Positions 28,325 to 36,130 of a stretch of DNA of 64,000 nt are shown here, piece after piece. This DNA is from Corynebacterium pacaense (GTDB taxonomy: Bacteria; Actinomycetota; Actinomycetes; Mycobacteriales; Mycobacteriaceae). The position numbers and the translations under genes were made by a program. Location of the stretch: NCBI RefSeq assembly GCF_900169525.1, contig NZ_LT821240.1, positions 62,001 to 126,000 on the forward strand. The letters run 5' to 3'. Positions within the stretch are counted from its first letter, which is position 1. Every line of letters begins with the position of its first letter. The notes beneath the pieces are model-generated. The model did not search any database. It was not told where the DNA came from and was given only the letters and a program-made list of their open reading frames with translations.

Positions 28325-29026
28325 GTGACCGAGCTCGATTACAACAAGCTCAATGACGTCCAGCGTTACGCCCAGTGGGCCGTGTTCCGGGTACTTCCCG
28401 GTGTGCTTGACGACGACCGGACCGAAGCCACCGAGAATGCACGCACCTTCTTCGCGGACCTCGCCGCCGAGGGCGCCGTCGAGGTCCGCGGCATCTATGA
28501 TGCCTCCGGAATGCGTGCCGGCGCCGATTTCATGATCTGGTGGCACGCCGAGGATTTCCGCGACCTCCAGAGGGCATTCGCGGATTTCCGTCGGACCACC
28601 ATTCTCGGTCGGGCGACCGAGGTTTTCTGGATCGCCAACGCCACCCACCGGCCGTCCGAGTTCAACAAGACCCACCTGCCGGCCTTCATTATGGGCGAGG
28701 AACCCCAGGACTGGATCACCGTCTATCCCTTCGTCCGCGGGTATGACTGGTACATCATGGATCCGGCGAAGCGCGGACGGATCCTTGCCGAGCACGGGAG
28801 GGCGGCCGTTGATTTCAAGGACGTCCGGGCCAACACCCTCAGTGCCTTCGCACTCGGTGACTACGAGTGGATCCTCGCCTTCGAGGCACAGAAACTCGAC
28901 CGCATCGTCGACCTCATGCACAAGATGCGCTACACCGAGGCGCGTAACCACGTGCGTGAGGAGCTCCCGTTTGTCACCGGACACCGTGTCGGCGACATCG
29001 CCGAGCTGATCGCGGTTTTGCCCTAG
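28325..29026 (+). CDS. hemQ: Coproheme decarboxylase HemQ (ChdC)
   Basis: A 233-residue chlorite dismutase-fold enzyme that decarboxylates coproheme III to heme b, the last step of the actinobacterial coproporphyrin pathway. Residues matching the characterised C. diphtheriae enzyme are present one position earlier: His117 (THLPAF, distal), Tyr134 (VYPFVRG, catalytic) and His157 (AEHGRA, proximal ligand). GTG 28325 behind AAAGGA gives the usual length and start (TELDYNKLNDVQ). Convergent with msrB, with a good terminator between. An inverted repeat lies upstream. Confidence 0.95.
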   Translation: MTELDYNKLNDVQRYAQWAVFRVLPGVLDDDRTEATENARTFFADLAAEGAVEVRGIYDASGMRAGADFMIWWHAEDFRDLQRAFADFRRTTILGRATEVFWIANATHRPSEFNKTHLPAFIMGEEPQDWITVYPFVRGYDWYIMDPAKRGRILAEHGRAAVDFKDVRANTLSAFALGDYEWILAFEAQKLDRIVDLMHKMRYTEARNHVREELPFVTGHRVGDIAELIAVLP

Positions 29027-29066
29027 AGCTTCTCTCCGTCACACCCCGGTGCCCGCTGGGCGCACG

Positions 29067-29096
29067 GGAAAGGCCCCGCCTCGGCGGGGCCTTTCC
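29067..29096 (+). terminator. hemQ terminator
   Basis: A stem of about 12-14 bp (GGAAAGGCCCCGCC and complement) 40 bp after the hemQ stop codon, followed by TCTT. A clear intrinsic terminator; it may also act for msrB on the other strand. Confidence 0.85.
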
Positions 29097-29105
29097 TCTT
29101 CCCGG

Positions 29106-29519
29106 CTACTTCGCGACCGGCTTCTCCTCGAGTTTCAGGGAAATTGAATTGATGCAGTAGCGCAGGTCGGTCGGGGTGCCGTACCCCTCGCCCTCAAAGA
29201 CATGGCCCAGATGTGACCCGCAGTTGGCGCACAGGACCTCGACGCGACGCATTCCGAGTGAATCATCCACCCGTTCGATGATGCGGTCCCCGGCCAGCGG
29301 GGAGAAGAACGAGGGCCATCCGCAGTGTGATTCGAACTTCTCCGTCGAGCGGAAGATCTCCTCGCCGCATGCACGACAGGAATAGACACCCTCTGTGGTG
29401 GTATCGGTGTACTCACCGGTATGCGGCGCCTCCGTTCCCGCCTCGCGGAGAACGTGGTACTCCTGCGGGCTGAGTCGCTTGCGCCACTGGTCGTTCGTGA
29501 TCAATGTGAAATCGGTCAT
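29106..29519 (-). CDS. msrB: Peptide methionine-R-sulfoxide reductase MsrB
   Basis: A 137-residue repair enzyme reducing methionine-R-sulfoxide. Two CxxC pairs for structural zinc (SCRACGEE and CANCGSHLGH), the substrate segment HCGWPSFF, and the catalytic cysteine in RYCINSISL are all visible. ATG 29519 behind AAGGGATAGGG is well supported. It starts only 5 bp after the aftC-like gene, so the two should be cotranscribed, the same pairing as aftC-msrB in M. tuberculosis. Confidence 0.95.
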   Translation of the reverse strand: MTDFTLITNDQWRKRLSPQEYHVLREAGTEAPHTGEYTDTTTEGVYSCRACGEEIFRSTEKFESHCGWPSFFSPLAGDRIIERVDDSLGMRRVEVLCANCGSHLGHVFEGEGYGTPTDLRYCINSISLKLEEKPVAK

Positions 29520-29524
29520 GATCC

Positions 29525-30844
29525 CTATCCCTTCTGTTCGCCCGTTTCCGCTGCACCGGGCGCAGGCACGTTTGTGTTTTTCGACCCGGAGCGGAGGTCG
29601 CGGATGAACCAGATCGCCACGGCCACTCCGGTAACAACGATCAATAGACCCCAACCAGCGGTGGAACGGAAAAATTCCACAAGGCGGGCGATATCCGGCC
29701 ATCGCGTGGAGCTGAACGTGTCCGGGGTCAGGAATAGATAGGCCGCAACCCACGCGATCCAGCTGTGGAAGACCGACCTGCGGCCGAGGACTGTGAAGAT
29801 CATAGGGAAGATCATCATCGAGTAGTACATCTGCCCCAGGGAGGAGAGGAAGAACACGCCGGTCAGCAGGATGCCGGAGGTGGTGGCGGCCCAGAAGAAG
29901 GGTTCGGTGTTGCGGAACCGCAGCAGCCCGAGCACCGCCACCGCGACGAAGGCGGCGAAAACGAGGAACCACAGTCGTTCAAAACCGGTGGGCATTCCGA
30001 AATAGGCCGCGAGCCCGGGGAGGGAACTGTTGGCGAAATCCCTGGTTTCAGCGAGGTAGGGCATGGTCCGGGTGAGATAATCGCCGGCGCCGGGGACCAG
30101 GAACCAGCCGATGAGGTTGAAAACAACCGGGATGCCCAGGCCACCGACACCGGCCTGCCACTGCTTCCTGACCAGCGGGAGAAACAGCAGGGGCAAGAAC
30201 AGTGGCTTGATCAGGATGGCCACACCGATGGCCACGCCGCCGAGCCAGGGTTTGCCGTTGATCGTGCACCACAGGAAGGACACCAGGAGCAGCAGCAGAA
30301 TTCCGTTGATATTGGAAAATATCAGGGTGTTCTGAACGGTTTCGGTGAGCATCGCCAGCGCAATGGAGGCGGGAAAGACTATGCTGCGCAGCCTGAAGCC
30401 CGACATCCGGGTCAGCATGCCCAGCGAGGCCACGATGGCCACGAGGTTGGCCGCGATGAAGGCCCATCTGGCCAGGGTGAAGTGCGTGATCAGACCGAGG
30501 GGTGACAGCAGGACGGTTGCGCCGGGGTTGTACAGGTAATGCGGATCGACGAAGTGATAGACCTCGTTGTACACGGGCACGCCCTCGAAGAAGCGGCGGA
30601 GGGCACTGTATACGGTGGTGAAATCATCGGTGACATCCCCGTTTATCGCAAGGAAGAGGAATCGGTGCCCGACGAGGAGGATGGCCAGGGGCCATGCCAC
30701 CGAATTGCCCACACGGTCGATTGTCGTCCTCCCCCTCGGAGGCAGTTCATCCCCGGTGGCGATGACACGGGCCCCGTCTGCCGAGGCATGGCCAGCGGGG
30801 TCGATTGCCTGTGGCTGCGTTGAGGGTGTCACTGGATAGGTCAC
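29525..30844 (-). CDS. aftC: GT87 membrane glycosyltransferase, AftC-like arabinofuranosyltransferase
   Basis: A 439-residue polytopic GT-C enzyme with about ten transmembrane helices. After a ~50-residue cytoplasmic N-terminus, the first outer loop has the acidic motif GDVTDDFTTVY and HFVDPHYLYNPGA, which are typical of polyprenyl-phosphate-sugar dependent transferases. Family membership and the msrB neighbour point to AftC, which adds alpha-1,3 branches to cell-wall arabinan from decaprenyl-phosphoryl arabinose; the exact activity is inferred from synteny. Confidence 0.78.
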   Translation of the reverse strand: MTYPVTPSTQPQAIDPAGHASADGARVIATGDELPPRGRTTIDRVGNSVAWPLAILLVGHRFLFLAINGDVTDDFTTVYSALRRFFEGVPVYNEVYHFVDPHYLYNPGATVLLSPLGLITHFTLARWAFIAANLVAIVASLGMLTRMSGFRLRSIVFPASIALAMLTETVQNTLIFSNINGILLLLLVSFLWCTINGKPWLGGVAIGVAILIKPLFLPLLFLPLVRKQWQAGVGGLGIPVVFNLIGWFLVPGAGDYLTRTMPYLAETRDFANSSLPGLAAYFGMPTGFERLWFLVFAAFVAVAVLGLLRFRNTEPFFWAATTSGILLTGVFFLSSLGQMYYSMMIFPMIFTVLGRRSVFHSWIAWVAAYLFLTPDTFSSTRWPDIARLVEFFRSTAGWGLLIVVTGVAVAIWFIRDLRSGSKNTNVPAPGAAETGEQKG

Positions 30845-30896
30845 CGCCCCAATGTATCGAATCCGCCCCTGTTATACCGGATCCAACACTCCGCTT

Positions 30897-31622
30897 TCAG
30901 CGAGTGCGCCGGTATCTGAGGAAGAGCATTGATTCATCATCGTAGGCGACGTGCTCCAGCTCCATCGCCTGGATGCCACCGGAGCCGTCGGTGACAACCG
31001 GAAGCTCCACCGGAGCGCTCAGACGGGGATCGATCGTGTGATGCCAGACGTCGATGAGATCCGCCTCGATGAGCTGGGCGAACACGGAGGGGCCGCCCTC
31101 GCACAGGATCCGCTTGAAGCCCATGTCCCGGAGATGGGAGACGGCGGCCTTGATACTGAGATCCGGGATGAGGTGAACGCGGGCCCCCGCGTGTTCGAGC
31201 GAGGCTCTCGCGGTGGCTCCGGCGTTGCCGGTGAGCACGATCGGGGGGACGGCGGTGTCGGTGAACAGCCGGGACCCGGTATCCATGTGAAGGTGGGAGG
31301 ACAGTACGGCGATGGGGGGAACCTCGGCCTGGCCGTCCCGGACCCGGCTGGCGCGGCGTGCGGGATCTATTCGAACTCCGCCATAGTTTTCGGCCCGAAC
31401 CGTCCCCGATCCCACCAGCACAACATCGCACCATCCCCGAAGGTGAACGAGGAGAGCGGAGTCCAGGGCATTGCCCAGGTCCCCCGATGTTGCATCGATC
31501 GTTGCGGAGCCGGTAATCGTGGACACCACCAGGGCGCGCAGTTCCGCGACGACTGGATCGGGGAGTGGCCCCAGCAGCTCGGCGAGGTCGGGTTTCGGGG
31601 AATCGGGTATCACCTGTGGCAT
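30897..31622 (-). CDS. RibD C-terminal domain / pyrimidine reductase family protein
   Basis: A 241-residue NADPH-dependent reductase of the dihydrofolate reductase fold. Characteristic pieces: VVSTITGSATIDATSG near the start, DVVLVGSGTVRAENYGG (substrate and cofactor contact) and ILCEGGPSVFAQLIEADLID. The relative in the same position in M. tuberculosis (Rv2671) has dihydrofolate reductase activity, so a folate role is possible instead of riboflavin; the rest of the rib pathway is not nearby. It lies on the same strand upstream of aftC-msrB, 52 bp from aftC. Confidence 0.82.
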   Translation of the reverse strand: MPQVIPDSPKPDLAELLGPLPDPVVAELRALVVSTITGSATIDATSGDLGNALDSALLVHLRGWCDVVLVGSGTVRAENYGGVRIDPARRASRVRDGQAEVPPIAVLSSHLHMDTGSRLFTDTAVPPIVLTGNAGATARASLEHAGARVHLIPDLSIKAAVSHLRDMGFKRILCEGGPSVFAQLIEADLIDVWHHTIDPRLSAPVELPVVTDGSGGIQAMELEHVAYDDESMLFLRYRRTR

Positions 31623-31765
31623 GTGTCGGCAGCCTACACCGAATTGGTGGCGCCGCAGCCCCGCCGGGCCGGAGGGGTTGCCGTGGTGCCTTCGTGAAAC
31701 TAGGCGGCGCGAATCCGCAGGCTCAGGGGTAATCTTGGGTCAGGAACTAGAAGAAAAGAGAAATC

Positions 31766-32311
31766 ATGTTTGATTTTGCCAAGCGTTCATCCACCGTCCT
31801 CATCATTACCGGTATCGCAGCTCTGGTCTTCGGCATCGTGGCGGTGATCTGGCCGGCCCAGACCGCCATCACCCTGGTGCTCATCTGGGGCTGGTACGCC
31901 CTCATAGACGGCGTACTCGAATTGATCACGGCCTTCCGCCCCGAGGGCAGGGATGCCCGTTTCCTGTTGATCTTCACCGGTGTGCTCGGCGTGATCGCCG
32001 GTCTCATCGCCATCTTCCGGCCCATTGAGAGCGCCGTCGTACTCACCTGGATTCTCGGCATCTGGCTTGTTGTCCGCGGAATCTCCGAACTGTTCTCCGC
32101 CTTCTCCAAGATCCGTACCGCCCCGAGGTGGATGCTCATTCTCAGTGCAGTGTTGTTCATCCTCGCGGGTATCCTCTTCATCGCCAATCCGGGTTCCGGC
32201 GCCGTGGCGCTGAGCATCTGGCTGGGGGCCCTGGCGATCCTGTGGGGTGTGTTCATCCTCGGTGCCGGAATTTCTCTCCGCGGCGTCAGCAAGGATGCGG
32301 TTCAGGTCTGA
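31766..32311 (+). CDS. DUF308 (HdeD-like) membrane protein
   Basis: A 181-residue protein with six transmembrane helices in three repeated pairs, each containing a Gly-rich ALVFGIVAVIWP or GVLGVIAGLIAIFRP type segment, the DUF308 repeat. E. coli HdeD of this family is linked to acid resistance, but no function is known for corynebacterial members. AAGAGAAA lies just upstream of the ATG. Divergent from the RibD-like gene. Confidence 0.85.
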   Translation: MFDFAKRSSTVLIITGIAALVFGIVAVIWPAQTAITLVLIWGWYALIDGVLELITAFRPEGRDARFLLIFTGVLGVIAGLIAIFRPIESAVVLTWILGIWLVVRGISELFSAFSKIRTAPRWMLILSAVLFILAGILFIANPGSGAVALSIWLGALAILWGVFILGAGISLRGVSKDAVQV

Positions 32312-32383
32312 TTCCCGCGCGCATCACGCTCTAAAGATTGGCCCCTGATCCTCGGTCGGGGACCGGGGTCGGATGGAAGCTGC

Positions 32384-32416
32384 TCAGCCCGGCACCGCAA
32401 TGCGGTGCCGGGCTGA
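32384..32416 (-). terminator. Terminator of tRNA-Val(CAC) / DUF308 gene
   Basis: A long perfect inverted repeat (TCAGCCCGGCACCGCA and its complement, one-base centre) 10 bp beyond the 3' end of the minus-strand tRNA-Val and 73 bp after the convergent DUF308 gene. It can serve both strands. Confidence 0.7.
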
Positions 32417-32426
32417 TGTATGTATG

Positions 32427-32498
32427 TGGTCCTAGCTGGGTTCGAACCAGCGACCTTTCCGGTGTGAACGGAACGCTCTTCCACTGAGCCATAGGACC
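32427..32498 (-). tRNA. tRNA-Val (anticodon CAC)
   Basis: Cloverleaf on the minus strand: acceptor GGTCCTA pairs perfectly with TAGGACC, discriminator A; T arm GCTGG-TTCGAAC-CCAGC; anticodon loop TTCACAC gives CAC, reading GUG. CCA is not encoded. 72 nt. Confidence 0.95.
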
Positions 32499-32687
32499 TC
32501 GCGACGACGTGAGGCTCTCATCGCCGCGATTAGAAGTTAACACGACTTCGCCCCAACTCCCAAATCGCATGAGGGCGCGTGGGCGCTTGGATCTGGAACT
32601 CCCGTGCGGGGATGAAAAGAGGGTGTGCGCAGCGAAATGACACCCATGTGCTTTTTCCGAACGAGCCCCTGAATCCGGGGCCAGGCG

Positions 32688-32715
32688 ACAAATCCCCTGC
32701 CCAACTGGGGATTTG
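32688..32715. terminator. Stem-loop upstream of the tRNA cluster
   Basis: ACAAATCCCC, 9-nt loop, GGGGATTTGT: a perfect 10-bp stem whose right arm overlaps the likely -35 of the tRNA promoter. It could be a regulatory palindrome rather than a terminator. Confidence 0.45.
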
Positions 32716-32742
32716 TATTGCGGAATGTGTTCAGGCTAGAGT
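32713..32742 (+). promoter_or_regulatory. Putative promoter of the tRNA-Gly/Val/Cys cluster
   Basis: TTGTAT (32713-32718), 18-base spacer, TAGAGT (32737-32742), followed 55 bp later by the first tRNA-Gly. Both hexamers fit the housekeeping consensus. Confidence 0.5.
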
Positions 32743-32797
32743 TGTTTCTCGCACCACAACGACCATGTTTCCCGGAACATTGTTTAACGCGGTGCAT

Positions 32798-32870
32798 GCG
32801 GATGTGGCGCAGCTGGTAGCGCATCACCTTGCCAAGGTGAGGGTCGCGAGTTCGAATCTCGTCATCCGCT
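32798..32870 (+). tRNA. tRNA-Gly (anticodon GCC), copy 1
   Basis: Acceptor GCGGATG pairs with CATCCGC, discriminator T; anticodon stem-loop CACCTTGCCAAGGTG gives GCC; T loop TTCGAAT. No encoded CCA. Identical in sequence to the two later tRNA-Gly copies. Confidence 0.96.
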
Positions 32871-32906
32871 CTCATTTCACCGGGCCAATCGGTATGGAAT
32901 GAACCC

Positions 32907-32981
32907 GCGCGTTTAGCTCAGCGGGAGAGCGCTTCCCTGACACGGAAGAGGTCACTGGTTCAATCCCAGTATCGCGCACCA
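32907..32981 (+). tRNA. tRNA-Val (anticodon GAC), copy 1
   Basis: Anticodon loop CTGACAC between CTTCC and GGAAG gives GAC; T arm ACTGG-TTCAATC-CCAGT; CCA is encoded. The acceptor stem GCGCGTT/ATCGCGC has a T-T mismatch at its sixth pair, shared with copy 2. 75 nt. Confidence 0.93.
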
Positions 32982-33014
32982 AGAGTCTGAATCTGCTCTT
33001 TAAACATGGTTCAT

Positions 33015-33087
33015 GCGGATGTGGCGCAGCTGGTAGCGCATCACCTTGCCAAGGTGAGGGTCGCGAGTTCGAATCTCGTCATCCGCT
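33015..33087 (+). tRNA. tRNA-Gly (anticodon GCC), copy 2
   Basis: Identical to copies 1 and 3 over the whole 73-nt gene; part of the duplicated Val-Gly block. Confidence 0.96.
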
Positions 33088-33131
33088 CTGGTACGTTTAG
33101 GTTCTGTACCTGAGGCGGGAAACCCCGCCAC

Positions 33132-33202
33132 GGTGGAATGGCCGAGTGGTGAGGCAACGGTCTGCAAAACCGTGCACACGGGTTCGATTCCCGTTTCCAC
33201 CT
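33132..33202 (+). tRNA. tRNA-Cys (anticodon GCA)
   Basis: Acceptor GGTGGAA pairs perfectly with TTCCACC, discriminator T; anticodon stem-loop ACGGT-CTGCAAA-ACCGT gives GCA; T arm ACGGG-TTCGATT-CCCGT. It lies between the two Val-Gly blocks. 71 nt, no encoded CCA. Confidence 0.96.
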
Positions 33203-33209
33203 CGCACAG

Positions 33210-33284
33210 GCGCGTTTAGCTCAGCGGGAGAGCGCTTCCCTGACACGGAAGAGGTCACTGGTTCAATCCCAGTATCGCGCACCA
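33210..33284 (+). tRNA. tRNA-Val (anticodon GAC), copy 2
   Basis: Identical to the copy at 32907-32981, including encoded CCA and the T-T acceptor mismatch. Confidence 0.93.
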
Positions 33285-33317
33285 AGAGTCTGAATCTGCT
33301 CTTTAAACATGGTTCAT

Positions 33318-33390
33318 GCGGATGTGGCGCAGCTGGTAGCGCATCACCTTGCCAAGGTGAGGGTCGCGAGTTCGAATCTCGTCATCCGCT
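33318..33390 (+). tRNA. tRNA-Gly (anticodon GCC), copy 3
   Basis: Third identical 73-nt tRNA-Gly; last gene of the cluster, followed 10 bp later by a terminator-like hairpin. Confidence 0.96.
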
Positions 33391-33400
33391 CAATTTTGGA

Positions 33401-33438
33401 GCAGGGATCCACCGATGAACCATCGGGGGGTCCTTGCT
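33401..33438 (+). terminator. Terminator of the tRNA cluster
   Basis: GCAGGGATCC ... GGGTCCTTGC forms a 10-bp outer stem (two G-U pairs) with an inner CCGATG/CATCGG stem, followed by TTTCGT, just after the last tRNA-Gly. Confidence 0.7.
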
Positions 33439-33644
33439 TTCGTGATAGCTGGGTCACTCCATTTGTCATTCTCGGTGATCCTGCCTAGGCTTTGGGCAGA
33501 CGGTCGGGGCACGGGAACTGGAACCGGGGCACGGGAACTGGAACGCCCCTTTTTTCGACAACTATCGGGGCTCCGGTCGATGGACGCCCGGACGCTTACT
33601 GGACGCGCGGTGCGAAAAACTCCGCCAGGAACGAAAGGTCGAAT

Positions 33645-34268
33645 GTGACGCTAAGCAAATTGAGCTGGAGGCCCGGCCGGCGTATCGGCACACTGATGGT
33701 GGCGGCGTCGATCGCCATTTGGACGCCGACGTTCGCACCCGTGGCCTCCGCCCATGATGTCGTGGTCTCCTCCACTCCCGAGGACGGTTCGGTGGTCGAA
33801 GAGTTTCCTGAGGAGATCGTCCTGGAGTTCTCCGGTATTCCCCAGGACTCCTACAACTACATCGCGTTGAGTAACGCAGACTCCTCGACGGTGCTTTTCT
33901 CCGGCGAGCCGGTGCTCGACGGTCAGTTCCTGTCATTCAGGGTGCCTGATGATGTTGCCCGCGAACCCGGCCGCTACACCGTGGGATTCCGGATCACATC
34001 CTCCGACGGTCACGCCACACCCGGATCCATCAACTTCGAGGTCTCCGGCAGGGACTCCGGGGACCAGGAGAGCACCGCGGCCGAGGCCACCGGGGACACG
34101 GATAACAATGCAGAGGACCCAGAGAGCACTGAATCCGCAGAGCAGACCGCGGGCGAGGACGCCACAGGCCTTCCCGCGCCGTGGAACTGGGTCATCAGCG
34201 CCCTGGGCATTCTCGTCATCGCCGGGGTCATCGTGATGATGATCGCAAAGAACCGTAACCAGAAATAG
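33645..34268 (+). CDS. CopC-domain exported copper-binding protein, membrane-anchored
   Basis: A 207-residue protein: signal peptide ending in VASA, then a mature N-terminus beginning His-Asp-Val. That first histidine and a second one in SSDGHATPG match the Cu(II) histidine-brace site of CopC proteins. The CopC beta-sandwich runs to about residue 130, followed by an acidic, Glu/Thr-rich linker and a C-terminal transmembrane helix. GTG 33645, after GAAAGG, is chosen because it puts the signal peptide at the N-terminus; the frame is open further upstream. First gene of an operon with a PCuAC protein and a DyP peroxidase. Confidence 0.85.
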   Translation: MTLSKLSWRPGRRIGTLMVAASIAIWTPTFAPVASAHDVVVSSTPEDGSVVEEFPEEIVLEFSGIPQDSYNYIALSNADSSTVLFSGEPVLDGQFLSFRVPDDVAREPGRYTVGFRITSSDGHATPGSINFEVSGRDSGDQESTAAEATGDTDNNAEDPESTESAEQTAGEDATGLPAPWNWVISALGILVIAGVIVMMIAKNRNQK

Positions 34269-34284
34269 CGGAGGATAGACACCA

Positions 34285-34887
34285 GTGAAGAATTCCAAGA
34301 GATCCCTGTTTGTCGGCGGGATGGTCGTGTCCGCGGCCCTGACCCTGGCCGGTTGCTCCGGCGGGCAGGACTCCGATTCAGCGACCGGCACCCCCACCGC
34401 ATCCGCCACGGCGGAGGCTTCGGCGACCAGTGACTCCGGTGCGGATTCCAGAATTTCCCTTGACAACGCCGTGGTCCGGGCCAGCACCCCGGACAACCCG
34501 ATGACCAGCGTCTTCGGGACGCTGGTGAACAACACCGCCGATGCTGTCGACATCACCGGTTTCACCGCCGACGTAACGGCGGAGAAGTTCCAGCTGCACG
34601 AGGTCGTCGATGGCGTCATGCAGGAGAAGCCCGGCGGTTTCCACATCGAGGCGGGGCAGAGCCATGAGCTGGCACCGGGCGGTGATCATCTGATGATCAT
34701 GGGCCTGGCCTCACCGGTCCAGGCGGGCGACGAGGTGTCGATTACCCTGATCCTCAGCGACGGCTCGGAGGTTGACCTCGGGCGCGTTCCCGTGCGGACC
34801 ATCGCCGCAGGCGACGAGAGCTACGGTGAACACGGCGGTGCCGTCGGACACGACGGCGTCGAGCATCCCGAACACACCGGCCACTGA
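34285..34887 (+). CDS. PCuAC-family copper chaperone lipoprotein
   Basis: A 200-residue lipoprotein: signal peptide with lipobox LAGC (lipidated Cys24), a Ser/Thr/Ala-rich linker, then the PCuAC (DUF461) domain. The His and Met ligands for Cu(I) are visible in LHEVVDGVM and in GGDHLMIMGL. The tail is rich in His and Gly. Family members deliver copper to cytochrome oxidase. It starts 16 bp after copC and ends 16 bp before the DyP gene. Confidence 0.88.
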   Translation: MKNSKRSLFVGGMVVSAALTLAGCSGGQDSDSATGTPTASATAEASATSDSGADSRISLDNAVVRASTPDNPMTSVFGTLVNNTADAVDITGFTADVTAEKFQLHEVVDGVMQEKPGGFHIEAGQSHELAPGGDHLMIMGLASPVQAGDEVSITLILSDGSEVDLGRVPVRTIAAGDESYGEHGGAVGHDGVEHPEHTGH

Positions 34888-34903
34888 ACAGGGGAGAGGA
34901 TAG

Positions 34904-36130
34904 ATGCTGACCCGCAGGGGTTTCCTGACCGGAGCCACCGTGGTGGCGGGCGGCGGGGCGCTGGCGGCCTGCACCTCCCGTGAGGGTGGTGTGCAGTCGG
35001 TTGCGCAGGCGTCGACAAGCGCCGTCCTCGCACAGCAGGTCGTACCGTTCGACGGTGCCCGTCAGGCGGGCGTGTCCACTCCGCACCAGGCGAACCTGAA
35101 TCTTGTCGCCTTCACCCTTCGTCCCGGAGTCGACCGTACAGCGATCAAGCGTCTGATGCGGTTGTGGACCGAGGACGCCCGACAGCTCACCCGGGGCCGG
35201 ACACCACTGGGAAGCCTGGAGCCGGAAATGGCGACTAGGCCCGCCAACCTCACCATCACCTGCGGTTTCGGCTCCCGCTTCTTCGACATCTCCGGTATTC
35301 CCGAGCGGCGGCCGCGGTGGCTCCATCCGATTCCCGCCTTCACACGCGATAAGCTCGACGAGCGCTGGGGGGAGGCCGACCTGGTGCTCCAGGTCTGTTC
35401 GGATGATCCGGTGACCTTGAGCCATGCGACCAGACACATGATCCGTTCCGGGGTGAATTACGTGTCCACCCGATGGTTCCAATCAGGGTTCCTCAACGCC
35501 AATGGAGTTCTCGATGATGGTGAAACCCCGCGCAATCTCTTCGGCCAGAAGGACGGCACCGTCAATCCGCGCTCGGAGGAGGACCTATCCGGGTCCGTCT
35601 GGATCGATGAGGGCCCGGCGTCGATCCGGGATGGCACCTGCATGGTGGTCCGGCGCATCGCGATGGACCTCGATGACTGGGAGATCCTCGACAGGGGCTC
35701 GAGGGAGGTCTCCGTCGGCCGGACACTGGGCAGCGGTGCACCACTGACAGGTGGCGGTGAATTTGATGAGGCCGACTACGGGGCCGTGGACGACCGCGGG
35801 CTCCCGGTGATCGACCCAGCCAGCCACATGGCACGGGCGAAACCGCCGGAGGGACATCCCGAACAGGTTATCCTGCGCAGGGTCTACAACTATGACCTCG
35901 AACCCGACCCCACCTCGGAGCTTCTCTCCAACTCCGGGTTGGTGTTCATCTGCTTCCAGAAGGACCCGGATCAGCAGTTCACCCCGATCCAGCGGCGTCT
36001 GGATGAGATGGACAGACTTAATCAGTGGATCACCCATATCGGGTCCGCGGTCTTCCTCGTCCCCCCGGGGACGGACCCGGAGGATCCTCTCAGGGACGAC
36101 TACTGGGGTGCCGGACTGCTTGAGGGGTGA
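34904..36130 (+). CDS. Tat-exported DyP-type heme peroxidase (EfeB-like)
   Basis: A 408-residue dye-decolourising peroxidase. The start MLTRRGFLTG is a twin-arginine signal and LAACTS looks like a lipobox (Cys23), so it is probably a Tat-exported lipoprotein that carries its heme out folded. The family motif FGQKDGTVNPR (GxxDG, catalytic Asp) and a likely proximal heme His in SHMARAKP are present. Family members with this export route include EfeB (iron or heme-linked). It shares an operon with two copper proteins, which suggests a role at the envelope in metal or peroxide handling; the substrate is not predictable. Confidence 0.88.
   Translation: MLTRRGFLTGATVVAGGGALAACTSREGGVQSVAQASTSAVLAQQVVPFDGARQAGVSTPHQANLNLVAFTLRPGVDRTAIKRLMRLWTEDARQLTRGRTPLGSLEPEMATRPANLTITCGFGSRFFDISGIPERRPRWLHPIPAFTRDKLDERWGEADLVLQVCSDDPVTLSHATRHMIRSGVNYVSTRWFQSGFLNANGVLDDGETPRNLFGQKDGTVNPRSEEDLSGSVWIDEGPASIRDGTCMVVRRIAMDLDDWEILDRGSREVSVGRTLGSGAPLTGGGEFDEADYGAVDDRGLPVIDPASHMARAKPPEGHPEQVILRRVYNYDLEPDPTSELLSNSGLVFICFQKDPDQQFTPIQRRLDEMDRLNQWITHIGSAVFLVPPGTDPEDPLRDDYWGAGLLEG
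35008..35020 (+). repeat. Copy of motif GGCGTCGAYAAGC (inside a coding region)
   Basis: Exact GGCGTCGACAAGC in the DyP peroxidase gene, shortly after its signal peptide region. Confidence 0.6.

Larger units (their letters stand above)
32499..32797. other. Intergenic region between divergent tRNA genes
   Basis: 299 bp between tRNA-Val(CAC) on the minus strand and the first tRNA-Gly on the plus strand. It contains a 10-bp stem-loop (32688-32715) and a promoter for the plus-strand tRNA cluster overlapping its end. No coding potential that I would support. Confidence 0.5.
32907..33088 (+). repeat. 182-bp direct repeat, copy 1 (tRNA-Val + spacer + tRNA-Gly)
   Basis: This block is identical to 33210-33391, 303 bp downstream, including both tRNA genes and the 33-bp spacer (which contains TCTTTAAACATGG). 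The sequence diverges immediately outside the block on both sides. Confidence 0.93.
33210..33391 (+). repeat. 182-bp direct repeat, copy 2 (tRNA-Val + spacer + tRNA-Gly)
   Basis: Exact copy of 32907-33088. With the intervening tRNA-Cys segment, the two copies are offset by 303 bp. Confidence 0.93.

Noticed and set aside
32798..33390. CRISPR-like array (regular repeats)
   Set aside because: The repeats are tRNA genes with full cloverleaf structure, not short repeats with unique spacers; no cas genes are present.
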